Below, piece by piece: positions 1 to 8,600 of a stretch of 64,000 bases of DNA. The stretch's first letter is position 1. Each line of letters starts with the position of its first letter. This stretch comes from Anthropogastromicrobium aceti. GTDB lineage: Bacteria; Bacillota; Clostridia; Lachnospirales; Lachnospiraceae. The position numbers and the translations under genes are program-made. The notes under the pieces are model-generated. The model saw nothing but the letters and a program-made list of their open reading frames with translations, searched no databases and was not told where the DNA came from. The stretch is taken from NCBI RefSeq assembly GCF_025567095.1, contig NZ_JAOQJH010000006.1. One strand, given 5' to 3'.

Positions 1-1
1 T

Positions 2-142
2 AGTACAACAACAGAAAATGATTTGATGCAGAGCTTGGCTCACGACTATCTGGCATTGTATGAGCGAGGAGATGGCAGCGAGACAGAATGGCAGGCTATG
101 CATAGACAGCTAGCAGAATATTTTGCGAACTTGATTAGATAA
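2..142 (+). CDS. C-terminal end of an unknown protein (partial)
   Basis: An open frame enters from the left edge and stops with TAA at 140-142, giving the last 46 residues of a protein (ending AEYFANLIR). The segment is helical-looking and charged, with no motif I recognise. It stops 24 bases before the likely start of the next gene, so it probably belongs to the same operon of the mobile element. No function is assigned. Confidence 0.5.
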   Translation, partial: STTTENDLMQSLAHDYLALYERGDGSETEWQAMHRQLAEYFANLIR

Positions 143-166
143 CTAGAAATGGGGAAAGGGGAAACT

Positions 167-658
167 ATGCTCACAACCGAGGAAATAACGGAAATGTTGA
201 TGCATCACGATGAGCTGCTGGAGATGTATCGGATGCAGATCAACGAATTAACAAAAGAGTATGATGCAGAGAATGATCTAATCGAAATGACACAACTGCA
301 TAGCCCCCAATACGGCATTGTTGGCAAAAGTAGTAATCAGATGAATCTCGATCAAGTATATCAGAAAGTTGAAAAGCAGCGTAAGGAATATCAAGAAGCA
401 ATTTGTTCCGAACTCCAAAGAGTACTGGAACTATACAATCAGGTGCAGCAGATTCATCTGTGCTACTTGCATTTGCCACAAAAACAAAAAAGTGTTTTAA
501 GAGAGCTGTATATTAACCGCAAGTTTTACAAAGAAATTGAGCGCCCAGGCTTGTCGGAGCGAACGATCCATCGCTTGAGAAAGCAAGGATTAGAAACAAT
601 TAAGGCATGGTATGAATCTAATCGCTTTGACAGTACAACGGCTCAAAAAGCAAAATAA
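167..658 (+). CDS. Sigma-70 region 4-like small regulator of the mobile element
   Basis: A 163-residue protein. The N-terminal two thirds are predicted coiled-coil-like and rich in Glu, Gln and Leu. The C-terminal part (from about residue 105: LPQKQKSVLRELYINR, then LSERTIHRLRKQG) has the layout of a sigma-70 region 4 or ArpU/DUF1492-like helix-turn-helix. Proteins of this kind are common in phages and conjugative elements of Firmicutes and act as transcription regulators. I chose ATG 167 because an AAAGGGG ribosome site sits just upstream, whereas the in-frame ATG at 149 has none. The gene ends 21 bases before the next one, so the two are probably cotranscribed. Specific targets cannot be read from the sequence. 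Confidence 0.6.
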   Translation: MLTTEEITEMLMHHDELLEMYRMQINELTKEYDAENDLIEMTQLHSPQYGIVGKSSNQMNLDQVYQKVEKQRKEYQEAICSELQRVLELYNQVQQIHLCYLHLPQKQKSVLRELYINRKFYKEIERPGLSERTIHRLRKQGLETIKAWYESNRFDSTTAQKAK

Positions 659-679
659 AAGGAAAGGAGTGATAAACAA

Positions 680-1546
680 ATGAGAAAGATCCGCGCAGGC
701 ATTGTGAAGAAATTGGAGGGAGCAAAGTTGACGAACTCTGAATTAAGCATTTTTCTATATTTGTGCCAATATCAAACCGATATTGGCACAGTATCAGGTA
801 TATACTATAAAGATATTTGTGCTGCGCTGGATCTATCATATCAGACTTTTTATTCGGGGTTGTATAAGTTGCGTGACTGTGGCTTAATCACCTTATGGAA
901 AGCAGATCACATTGATTGGGATATACAGATCGTAGGTAATGACTGTAGCAATATCGAAGAAGTAAAAAAAGAAGGCTATCTGTCTGTTGCAGATGGTCTA
1001 TTCGCGTCAAAAAAATTCCAAAAATTGAAAGTAAATGAAAAAATTATGGCAATGCGCTTGCTGATCTATTGCAGATCCGGGCAAAGAACATATAAAGAAG
1101 CGAAAGAGAACTTCCGAAAGAAGATGACACAGCTTCTTGGATGTAAGCTTCGTGCCTTGAAAGAGTATCTTACAGCACTTAAAGCATTGTTTTATATCGG
1201 CATCAAGGATGGAATGTATCTCATCACTATCCGCCGAGAGATTGCGGACCGAGACTGGAGAGCCGCTAAAGATACAGAGTTGGAGTATGGACAACAAGTA
1301 CATGCAGCTTGTAACCGCAAAAAAATCAAAGAAGATGAGCAGGCAAAGAAGGATACAGCTGAGTTGGCAAAGCAGTATCGTCAGGATATTAAAGCCATGC
1401 AGGAAGCAGGTACATTACCTTCGGATTTATTTGGGTACTTGATTGGTAAGGCAGTAAAAGAGGGCGGAATGACTGGCAAACTGAATCCTAAATACATACA
1501 CAAGATCTTACGACTGGAAATCGCAAATTTTTACAAGAAAGGTTAG
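680..1546 (+). CDS. Winged-helix protein, candidate replication initiator
   Basis: A 288-residue protein with a good ribosome site (AAAGGAG). Residues about 15-75 look like a winged-helix DNA-binding domain (SELSIFLYLCQYQTDIG, then a helix-turn-helix around DICAALDLSYQTFYSGLYKL). The middle has a second helical domain; the C-terminal third is highly charged and ends with a helical module after an apparent linker. The gene lies directly upstream of the non-coding block holding iterons and a DnaA box, the classic position for a plasmid or ICE replication initiator, so I infer that role. No family signature is certain; it could instead be a transcription regulator of the element. Confidence 0.5.
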   Translation: MRKIRAGIVKKLEGAKLTNSELSIFLYLCQYQTDIGTVSGIYYKDICAALDLSYQTFYSGLYKLRDCGLITLWKADHIDWDIQIVGNDCSNIEEVKKEGYLSVADGLFASKKFQKLKVNEKIMAMRLLIYCRSGQRTYKEAKENFRKKMTQLLGCKLRALKEYLTALKALFYIGIKDGMYLITIRREIADRDWRAAKDTELEYGQQVHAACNRKKIKEDEQAKKDTAELAKQYRQDIKAMQEAGTLPSDLFGYLIGKAVKEGGMTGKLNPKYIHKILRLEIANFYKKG

Positions 1547-1728
1547 ACGATATGATGCCAGTGATGTAAGGTAAAAAGAATATAGGCTTAAATAGGCTGC
1601 CTGAATGAAGACAGTCTTTTTTGCGTACAGTAAAATATAGATTTAAAGAAATATTATAAAGAAAGAGGAGACGTAGTGGATGCAGTTCAATCTCGAAGGG
1701 GGAAAGGGCTGCATTTAGGCAAAAAAGT

Positions 1729-1832
1729 CATTCTAATTTTGGGGTACATTTTCAGAAACCATTCTAATTTTGCGCATTAAAAAAAATAACCATTCTAATT
1801 TCATGGTTAAATGTGGATAACTTTATTCTAAT
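1729..1832 (+). repeat. Iteron-like direct repeats, 31-bp period
   Basis: CATTCTAATTT occurs starting at 1729, 1760 and 1791, exactly 31 bp apart (about three helical turns), and a weaker copy TATTCTAATG starts at 1824. Regular helical spacing places the sites on one face of the DNA, as for replication-initiator iterons. The likely ligand is the product of the gene just upstream. Confidence 0.6.
1812..1820 (-). promoter_or_regulatory. DnaA box
   Basis: TGTGGATAA on the plus strand is the reverse complement of the consensus DnaA box TTATCCACA, with no mismatch. It lies between the third and fourth iteron in A+T-rich DNA, supporting an origin. Confidence 0.55.
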
Positions 1833-2216
1833 GTTGCACCTTTTAAAATTTAAAGAATATAAGTAAAATCAAGGCTTTTAAGCTGAGAGGCTACAGTGTA
1901 TATTTATTCCTTTTTTCTTTATCCTTCCTTTCCTATAGAAAGAAAATTATACCTATTGCAATTAAGCGCTTAGGCTATGCCTAGCATATTAGAAAAAAAC
2001 TTCCTGTGGCTTCGAGGAAGGTTAAAACGAAATCGAAAAATAAATGAGAAAAGCAAGTTGGATAAAGATCAACCCGGATAAAAAAGAAAAGCGGAAGTCT
2101 TGATCCCGCAAGCGGGAAAATAAAATTTAACAAGGAATAAAAAAGCGGAAAAATTTACATATTGGATTTTGAAAAAATAAAAATTATATCACATACAAAT
2201 ACCAAAGTCAATAGTT

Positions 2217-2281
2217 TGGCAGGATTGGCAGAAAAAGGCATTTTTTGGCAGTTCGTGGCAGGATTTTGTACTTGATGGCAG
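2217..2281 (+). repeat. Five helically phased TGGCAG repeats
   Basis: TGGCAG (often TTGGCAGGA) starts at 2217, 2226, 2246, 2256 and 2276, that is at spacings of 9, 20, 10 and 20 bp, close to whole helical turns. The array ends 19 bp before a TATAAT box, so it probably binds a regulator of that promoter or a replication protein. Confidence 0.5.
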
Positions 2282-2299
2282 GAAATAGTTGTTGTATAG

Positions 2300-2368
2300 T
2301 ATAATTGCATTAAGTGAATGCGAACCAAAGCGGGTGAAGGAGCATTGTCGGAAACGACAGTGCTTTTT
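2300..2368 (+). ncRNA. Candidate short untranslated RNA
   Basis: A TATAAT box at 2300-2305 is followed about 55 bases later by a strong hairpin terminator (2341-2368), with no open frame between. The predicted transcript is about 55-60 nt. The -35 region is poor and overlaps the TGGCAG array, suggesting activation or repression there. It could be a copy-control RNA or simply a leader that ends before the XRE gene's own promoter. Confidence 0.35.
2341..2368 (+). terminator. Rho-independent terminator
   Basis: AGCATTGTCG, a GAAA tetraloop and CGACAGTGCT (one G-T pair) form a 10-bp stem followed by TTTTT. Confidence 0.8.
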
Positions 2369-2390
2369 CCATCTTTGGTGAAAATGTCTC

Positions 2391-2419
2391 TTGACAATGT
2401 GAGGCTTATAAGCTACACT
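2391..2419 (+). promoter_or_regulatory. Promoter of the XRE-lipoprotein-fic group
   Basis: TTGACA at 2391 and TACACT at 2414, spacer 17 bp. The spacer and -10 contain GCTTATAAGC followed by TACA, almost the same as in the promoter at 23437 ahead of the giant polyvalent gene, so both may answer to the same repressor. Confidence 0.7.
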
Positions 2420-2438
2420 ATGGTTAGGAGGGATTGTC

Positions 2439-2708
2439 ATGGAAGAAAATGAAATTTTTGTAGAAGAGCTGATTGAACGGCTAATGGAATATTACAGCAG
2501 GATTAGGAAAGAAAGTGGTGTCAGTCAATCTGAACTGGAGAGAATCACGGGTATGTCTCGATCAGCGATTAATCGCTATGAAAAGGGAAAGCTGATGCCA
2601 ACTGTCCGAGCAATGAATAAGCTGTTGGTTCCAGTAGGATACCGATTAGCAATTGTACCGCTGGAAGAAGATAAGGAGGAGCAGGATGAGAAAAACATTG
2701 ATTTGTAG
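2439..2708 (+). CDS. XRE-family helix-turn-helix regulator
   Basis: An 89-residue protein with a single Cro/C1-type helix-turn-helix (about residues 20-70: SGVSQSELERITGMSRSAIN, then RYEKGK). Start ATG 2439 follows GGAGGG. It heads a group of overlapping genes (lipoprotein, Fic protein, secreted protein) and has its own promoter, whose spacer holds the inverted repeat GCTTATAAGC, a plausible autoregulatory operator. Small XRE proteins beside Fic genes can be antitoxins, but the lipoprotein in between makes this only a possibility. Confidence 0.75.
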   Translation: MEENEIFVEELIERLMEYYSRIRKESGVSQSELERITGMSRSAINRYEKGKLMPTVRAMNKLLVPVGYRLAIVPLEEDKEEQDEKNIDL

Positions 2709-3279
2709 TCTAATTGGTTTGGTTGGATGTACATGGATGGCAGGATGCCAGGATAAACCAGATGGCGCACAAACCATTATCATAGAGTTAGCTGATCCGT
2801 CGGATCAGGTAGAAGAAACGAAGGAAGAAATGCCAGAGGAAAGCGTGTCAGAATCAGACACAGAGATGGAGACAGGTGAAACACAGTCGGAGGAAATGCC
2901 AGAAATCATTGGTTTTGAAGAAAACGTAGAATTTGCGTACAAGCAGGTTAGTTCGAATGATCCGATTATCGGTTTGTTGTTGGAAAATGTGATCCCTGAT
3001 GTGCAGGTAAAGGACTTCGAGATCACAGACGCGCAGGCATATCAAAATGGGGAAAGAGTTACTCCAACAGGGGAGATTACATTTACTTTGAATGTTGAAC
3101 CGGATGCAAGCGTCATACTGTATCGTTTAAATGCAGATGGTGAGTTGGTTTCAGAAGCGTTGGAAGTAACTGATGGAGCAGTATCCTATGAATCGACAGG
3201 ATGTGGAAGATGGTTGATTTTGGATACGCTTTTGGAGCAGGAAACAGAGAGTGTGTCCGAATCGGACACGGAAGGATGA
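2686..3279 (+). CDS. Secreted lipoprotein, paralogue of the middle of the next secreted protein
   Basis: A 197-residue protein. The N-terminus is basic, then hydrophobic, and ends in a lipobox-like MAGC at about residue 24, so I infer a lipoprotein exported by Sec. After an acidic linker (about residues 40-80) comes a domain of about 110 residues that matches, segment by segment, part of the protein at 3969 (PII-LL, then TF-L near DA-V-LY, then a Trp-Leu end). Two VSESDT motifs, one in the linker and one at the extreme C-terminus, are encoded by the 17-bp palindrome. ATG 2686 is preceded by GGAGGAGCAGG and overlaps the XRE gene by 23 bases. Function unknown. Confidence 0.65.
   Translation: MRKTLICSLIGLVGCTWMAGCQDKPDGAQTIIIELADPSDQVEETKEEMPEESVSESDTEMETGETQSEEMPEIIGFEENVEFAYKQVSSNDPIIGLLLENVIPDVQVKDFEITDAQAYQNGERVTPTGEITFTLNVEPDASVILYRLNADGELVSEALEVTDGAVSYESTGCGRWLILDTLLEQETESVSESDTEG
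2845..2861. repeat. 17-bp palindrome copy 1 (degenerate)
   Basis: GTGTCAGAATCAGACAC, two changes from the consensus; inside the lipoprotein gene, reads VSESDT. Confidence 0.6.
3253..3269. repeat. 17-bp palindrome copy 2
   Basis: GTGTCCGAATCGGACAC, perfect; last codons of the lipoprotein gene, reads VSESDT. Confidence 0.9.
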
Positions 3280-3286
3280 GTGAAAA

Positions 3287-3988
3287 ATGGCAGCATTAAA
3301 AAATAAACTGGGAATTACTAATTCTACAGAATTGGCGAGAGAAGAGGAGCGAATCAGTAAAAGAAAAGCAGCAGAGATGTTTGAAAGTGGAATGCTTGAT
3401 GAAATGATTCCCGGAAGTTATAGAGCATTGCAGGCAATTCACAATCAGCTATTTTGTGATGTTTATGAATTTGCAGGTCAAACTAGAACAGTTAATATTG
3501 CAAAAGGAAATTTTCGATTTGCACCAGTCATGTATTTGGATGCAGCATTGAAAAATGTTGAGAAAATGCCACAGTCTACATTTAATGAGATTGTAGAAAA
3601 GTATGTTGAAATGAATATTGCGCATCCGTTTCGAGAGGGAAATGGACGAAGTACCCGTATTTGGCTGGATCAAATTTTAAAAAAGGAGCTTGGAAAAGTC
3701 GTTGATTGGAGCAAAGTTGATAAAGACGATTATCTTCTGGCAATGGAGAGAAGCCCTATTAAAGATATAGAGATAAAGGTGATTCTTCAAAATGCATTAA
3801 CTGACCAAATTGATGATCGAGAGATGTTTATGAAGGGTGTTGACCATAGTTATGAATATGAAGGCTATCATAGCTATAGAACTGAAGATCTTATCAAGAA
3901 TACACGGAATAAAAGCAAAAAAACGGTTAGTAAAAATGTCATAGAAAAACAGGAAGAGGAGGAGCAGGATGAAGAAATTGAACGATAA
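3287..3988 (+). CDS. Fic-domain protein (AMP-transferase-like) with acidic C-terminal tail
   Basis: A 233-residue protein. The signature HPFREGNGRSTR lies at residues 113-124, matching the Fic active-site loop HPFxxGNGR with catalytic His and phosphate-binding residues intact, so transfer of AMP or a similar group onto a protein target is likely. The flap region (about residues 60-80, GQTRTVNIAKGNFRFAP) is also typical. I see no clear internal inhibitory helix motif. After the Fic domain there is a basic stretch (KNTRNKSKKTVSKN) and a Glu-rich tail ending EEEQDEEIER, the same kind of tail as in six other proteins of the element. This fits a translocated effector or toxin, as with the Fic protein VbhT, which is sent through a type IV system; that reading is inference. 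Confidence 0.85.
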   Translation: MAALKNKLGITNSTELAREEERISKRKAAEMFESGMLDEMIPGSYRALQAIHNQLFCDVYEFAGQTRTVNIAKGNFRFAPVMYLDAALKNVEKMPQSTFNEIVEKYVEMNIAHPFREGNGRSTRIWLDQILKKELGKVVDWSKVDKDDYLLAMERSPIKDIEIKVILQNALTDQIDDREMFMKGVDHSYEYEGYHSYRTEDLIKNTRNKSKKTVSKNVIEKQEEEEQDEEIER

Positions 3989-5366
3989 AAAAATTAGCGT
4001 TTTAGCAGCTACAGCATTGACAGTATCTCTTGTGATGCCTACTGTACAGATGATTCCAGCAGAAGAAACGGAAGTGTTAGATCAATATATGATTATTGAA
4101 CTAGAACCGCTTGCTAAGCCGGAAGTAGATGTGCAGGAGACAGAAAACTCTTCTGAGGAGCAGTCAACAGAAGAGTTTTCAGAAGTTGTGTCCGAATCGG
4201 ACACAGTATTGTTTGCATTAAATGATTTTATAGGGGACGATTATAGCATAACAGGAATTAGCATGGATGAGCCAATCATTGCACAGTTGCTGTCACAGAC
4301 CACTGGCTATCAGGACTATGATTCGATTGCCTTGTATGATCTTATTTCGAATCAGCAGTCAGCTGATTCGCTATATGACTTTAACTTGCAGATTCCAGAG
4401 GATGCCGATGTTACATTGTATCAGACAATAGATGGTCAGCTGCAAAAGGATACATTAGATGTAGCATATGCAGCTGAGGAGTATAACCGTCTGCCACTAG
4501 TCAGCTATCAGTCAGAGACAAATCATTGGTTAGTACTGCACTTGGGAAGTAATCAGGATAAGCAGGGTGTGTCCGATTCGGACACAGAAGATGCAGCAAG
4601 AGAAATAGAAAGTGCCGCAGAATCACTTGAGGGAAAGGTAGAGAACGAAAAGGAAACTGACCCAGCAGAATCCTCACAAGAAGTTGCAAAGGTTCCAGAA
4701 AGCAAAGAACCTTCCACTAAAGCGCCAGAGACAAAGCCGACATCTACCAAAGCCCCGGAGACAAAACCAAATCAGAGCAAGCCTACTCCTTCAACGGCTG
4801 CACCGAGTACAAAAGCTCCAGAAACAAAGGCACCGGAAACAGCAGCACCAACGACAACGGCACATACGCATAACTGGGTAGCTGTGACAACAACAGTTCA
4901 TCACGATGCTGTCACAAGTCAAGTATGGAAGGAAGACTCAGCAGCATGGGATGAAACAATTGTAACAAAAGCAGCGTGGGATGAGCAGCAGTTAGTGCAG
5001 GACGCATATGATGAGAATAAGTTGGTACAAGATGCATATGATGAGCCAGTGTATGAGTGGGTAGATATTTGTAATAGATGCGGACATGTATTTTTAGATC
5101 CTAATGAGGACATCAATGAACACATGGCTGCAGGATGCTGGTCAAGTTGGCATGCTGAAATGATGCAGACAGGTTCTGTCCATCATGATGCTGTTTACCA
5201 GACAGTTCATCACGATGCTGTTTATCAGACGGTTCATCATGATGCGGAGACAACAGTTGTCCATCATGATGCAACAGGGCATTATGAGACAGTGGTAACG
5301 CAGGCAGCATGGGATGAGACAGTAGTTACAGGATATACCTGCTCAGGTTGCGGAGCAACCAAATAA
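3969..5366 (+). CDS. Secreted repeat protein with Zn-ribbon-like C-terminus
   Basis: A 465-residue protein with a Sec signal peptide (KKLNDKK, then a hydrophobic stretch, cleavage near residue 30). An acidic linker with VSESDT leads to a domain paralogous to the lipoprotein just upstream, closed by VSDSDTED. Then comes a Thr/Pro/Lys-rich, stalk-like region (repeats of TKAPETK, about residues 235-295) and a C-terminal region with many copies of VHHDAV and AWDE/AYDE units, plus two Cys pairs (CNRCG, CSGCG) suggesting a metal ribbon. Such His/Asp and aromatic repeats occur in surface proteins of gut Clostridia. It overlaps the Fic gene by 20 bases, with a GGAGGAG ribosome site. A surface or cell-wall role is likely; the precise function is unknown. 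Confidence 0.65.
   Translation: MKKLNDKKISVLAATALTVSLVMPTVQMIPAEETEVLDQYMIIELEPLAKPEVDVQETENSSEEQSTEEFSEVVSESDTVLFALNDFIGDDYSITGISMDEPIIAQLLSQTTGYQDYDSIALYDLISNQQSADSLYDFNLQIPEDADVTLYQTIDGQLQKDTLDVAYAAEEYNRLPLVSYQSETNHWLVLHLGSNQDKQGVSDSDTEDAAREIESAAESLEGKVENEKETDPAESSQEVAKVPESKEPSTKAPETKPTSTKAPETKPNQSKPTPSTAAPSTKAPETKAPETAAPTTTAHTHNWVAVTTTVHHDAVTSQVWKEDSAAWDETIVTKAAWDEQQLVQDAYDENKLVQDAYDEPVYEWVDICNRCGHVFLDPNEDINEHMAAGCWSSWHAEMMQTGSVHHDAVYQTVHHDAVYQTVHHDAETTVVHHDATGHYETVVTQAAWDETVVTGYTCSGCGATK
4188..4204. repeat. 17-bp palindrome copy 3
   Basis: Perfect, A centre; linker of the secreted repeat protein, reads VSESDT. Confidence 0.9.
4569..4585. repeat. 17-bp palindrome copy 4
   Basis: Perfect, T centre; second border of the same secreted protein's domain, reads VSDSDT. 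Confidence 0.9.
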
Positions 5367-5402
5367 GTAAAATCAAGAAAAAAGATAGTAAGATACAGAA
5401 GA

Positions 5403-5451
5403 AAAAGCACTTTGCGAAAGACGTGTATACGTTTTTGTAGGTGCTTTTTTT
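5403..5451 (+). terminator. Rho-independent terminator
   Basis: AAAAGCAC pairs with GTGCTTTT around an inner ACGT/ACGT stem, followed by a T run; it closes the XRE-lipoprotein-fic-secreted group. Confidence 0.7.
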
Positions 5452-5513
5452 GTACACATTTTTAAGCTTGAAGTGCTAAGAGATAATAATAAGTAACGTG
5501 ACAGGAGGAAAAG

Positions 5514-5591
5514 ATGGATCGTCTGAGATCACCACCGAAAAGAAGGAAGAAAGAATGCAACCTAAAGCCAGACGAAAAAAGAGTCTGGTGA
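5514..5591 (+). CDS. Short basic leader peptide upstream of the adhesin
   Basis: A 25-codon frame (MDRLRSPPKRRKKEC..., ending RVW) with a near-perfect ribosome site AGGAGG eight bases upstream. It ends 19 bases before the chosen adhesin start. The peptide is strongly basic and proline-containing with no export signal. It may couple or attenuate translation of the 10-kb gene. Whether it is translated is unproven. Confidence 0.4.
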   Translation: MDRLRSPPKRRKKECNLKPDEKRVW

Positions 5592-5610
5592 CCAAAGAAA
5601 GGATATGACG

Positions 5611-8600
5611 ATGAGTCCAAAAAATAAAAAAGGAAAGAAGCTGACGTCAACAATCATGGCGCTTGCCATGACGGTAACGACGACTTTCCAGATGCCAACT
5701 ATTTCGATGGCTTCTGAAATAGAATCGTCTGTAGCGGTTGAGAGTCAGATCGAGGAAGGAACAAGCGAAGAGTCTGTTTCTGTTCAATCAGAAACAATTG
5801 CACAGACCAGTGCAGAACAGACCAATTCAGTGATTGAAGAAACTTCTGGCACTACTGAGGCAACTAACGATGCAACACAGGTATCAGACGAAGTGCCGGC
5901 AACTGTTGCTGAAACAACCGCAGAAGTGACCTACGAGGAAAAGAAAACCACTCTTTCCGCAGAGGTCGATCCGTCCGGTGAGAATACCGAGGAGTCAGAA
6001 GCAAACGAGACTCGAGGACCGGACGAAACAATAGAAACTGCCACACAGGCAGCAGAGGAGGAGACAAGCGCAGAGGTCGAAACAGAGGTTGAGACTGAAT
6101 CAGAATCTGAAACAACAGAAGAAAGTACTCAGGCTGATCCGTTTGCAAGCTTAGATCCGACAAGTGGAGTGACCGAAGAACAACTGGGTGCAATTGATTT
6201 TTCAAGCAAGCGACTTTTAGTTGCAGCCGACGAATCAGTGATCATTGATCCTGAGCATGTACTTTCCGACTATGCAGGTGTGTACTTAATGCAGTATGAC
6301 ACCGAGACGCAGGCAAAGTACGCTTATGCTTACTATTACAACAAGTCTGAGTTTGTAGATGTTGATACCGTCATTTCCGTAGCAGACGGAGACGGTAGTG
6401 CAAATGCAGCAGTCCCGATGGCAGCAGAGGAAAACCCGATTGCAGAGCTTCAGGCAGCTGTAGCCGAGAATCCGGTGAATGCAGCAGGAGCAGTAGCAGT
6501 CATTGATACCGGTGTCAACGACGTTGCAAATGTAACCGAGTCAGTATCCATGATCGGTGACAATACAGCTGATGAGAACGGACACGGAACCCGGATGGCA
6601 CAGCTTGTTGCAGAGCAGAACCCGAATGTATCCATTCTTTCCATCAAGGCATTAGGTGCTGACGGTACCGGAGATATCTCCGCTGTCTATGCGGCAATCC
6701 GTTATGCGATTGACAAAAAGGTATCTGTCATTAACCTTTCCATGTCGGCAGTCGCAACAGCAGAGAATGCAGCATTAACCTCGATCATTGACGAGGCAAC
6801 AGCCGCAGGAATTGCAGTGGTTGGTGCAGCCGGAAACAAAGGCATGGATGTAAGATTTTTCGTGCCAGGTAATATCGAAAGTGCTTATATCATTGGTGCA
6901 GCTGATGAAGATGGTGTAAGAATCACAAGTTCTAACTATGGTTCAACTGTTGATTTCAATGTGCATGCTGATTCCACATCAGAAGCAGCTGCAAAATTTT
7001 CTGGTTACTATACTGTAAATGGAGCAGTAGCAGACGAGAAACTTGTATTCCCAACTGACTACAGGAAGCCAGAAGTTAACATTGACTTTAACGGACCGAT
7101 TATCAATCATCAGATTTCTTATTACAACTATGAAGGAAGCTCTGAAGATCTGGTATGGGTAAGTCAGAAAACGATGAAGACCGTCTTGGATGAAGACTAC
7201 ATCACTACTTATATAGGTTTTGCGGAAGATGCTGATTTAGTCAGCAAGCTTAACGTATATGTTGATTTTATGAGCATTGACAGTGAGCATGCGATTACAG
7301 ATGAATGTATTGTGGATCTTGAAAAAATGACAGTTAAAATTCCAGCATCGTACAAGAATGCAAATCTAACTGTAAGATGGTTTATGCCGAATGCATCTTA
7401 TTCATACGGCTATGATGTAGATGCAAAGTACATGATTTCCAATACACCTGAGAAATTTAAGGCGGCTTATAATGGAGTGAATGGCTTGACTACAGAAAAG
7501 GCACAACAGTATGTAGCAGGAACATATGCAAAGAGCTTTACTCATACGGCAAATTCAATGAATCATTCCGATGTCAAGTATTCAACTGACGGCATTAATG
7601 CCGGAGATTGGTTTACAATTCAGAGTGGCTATATAGCCAGCGTTGAGGAGTATCCGGGAGTATACACTACCAGAGGAGAAATTGCCAGCATGTTCGGTCC
7701 GACTGCTTTGGCGAATCTTACACCGGCAGGATCAGCGACTACTCAGACATTTTTAAGCCATTTTAATACCGTGACAAGAGATTCAGACGGTTCGGATGTA
7801 TCTGGATGGTTTAATACCGTTGGCGGTAAGGGAAATGGAGTCATTCATGTTGATGTAAATAACTCTGGAAGCACGAAGGATGATGAACCGCTGTCTGCCG
7901 GTCTTGGTTGGGTATTTGGTACATGTGCAAATGATGAGGTTGGAGGTCAGTGTCCATCATTTACAGGTGGAAAGATCATTTGCACCAGCAAAGATCCAGA
8001 TGGTACAGCGTATTTCTTCTTCTACTGCACTTCTCCAAGAGGACAGTGGACAGGTGGTTCCTTTTCCATCACGCCAAAACTTCCAAAGACCGGATTCTTG
8101 CAGATTCATAAATCTTCAGCAGATCCGACAATCACCAATGGCAACAGCTGCTATAACTTTGAAGGCATTCCTTATGGTATCTTTACGGATAAGGATTGTG
8201 TTAATAACCTTGTTGTTCTTCCTCTGGATGCAAACGGTTACAGCCAGCCATATGAACTGACAGCAGGAACTTACTATGTAAGAGAGGCAGAAGCAAAACC
8301 GGGATCAGGCTATAAGACAAACAGTACTGTTTATACAATCGAGGTAACAGCAGGAACTACAGCAACAGCTCCGGTAATGTGTGAGACAACAGATGTACCG
8401 TTGAATGACCCACTAGGTATTGTGATCAATAAGATCAATGCAGATGGAACTACTACAGCTGATTTGTCCGGTGCTGAGTACACGATTACCTATTATCCAA
8501 GACAGTACAACACACTTGCTGAAATTCAGGCAGATCCAGAAGCAAAAGCTACTACTTGGGTGATAAAAACTGTTAAGAGTGCAAGTGGATATTTTGCATC

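Larger units (their letters stand above)
1547..2438 (+). other. Non-coding control region with candidate replication origin
   Basis: This 892-bp stretch has no convincing gene. It is A+T rich and layered: three exact and one weak iteron near 1729-1832, an exact DnaA box at 1812-1820, small inverted repeats (CCCGC-AA-GCGGG at 2105-2116; TAGGC-TAT-GCCTA near 1970), five TGGCAG repeats at 2217-2281, a promoter, a short transcript ending at a strong terminator, and the promoter of the XRE gene. The combination fits a replication or copy-control locus of a plasmid-like integrated element; this is inference from layout. Confidence 0.55.
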
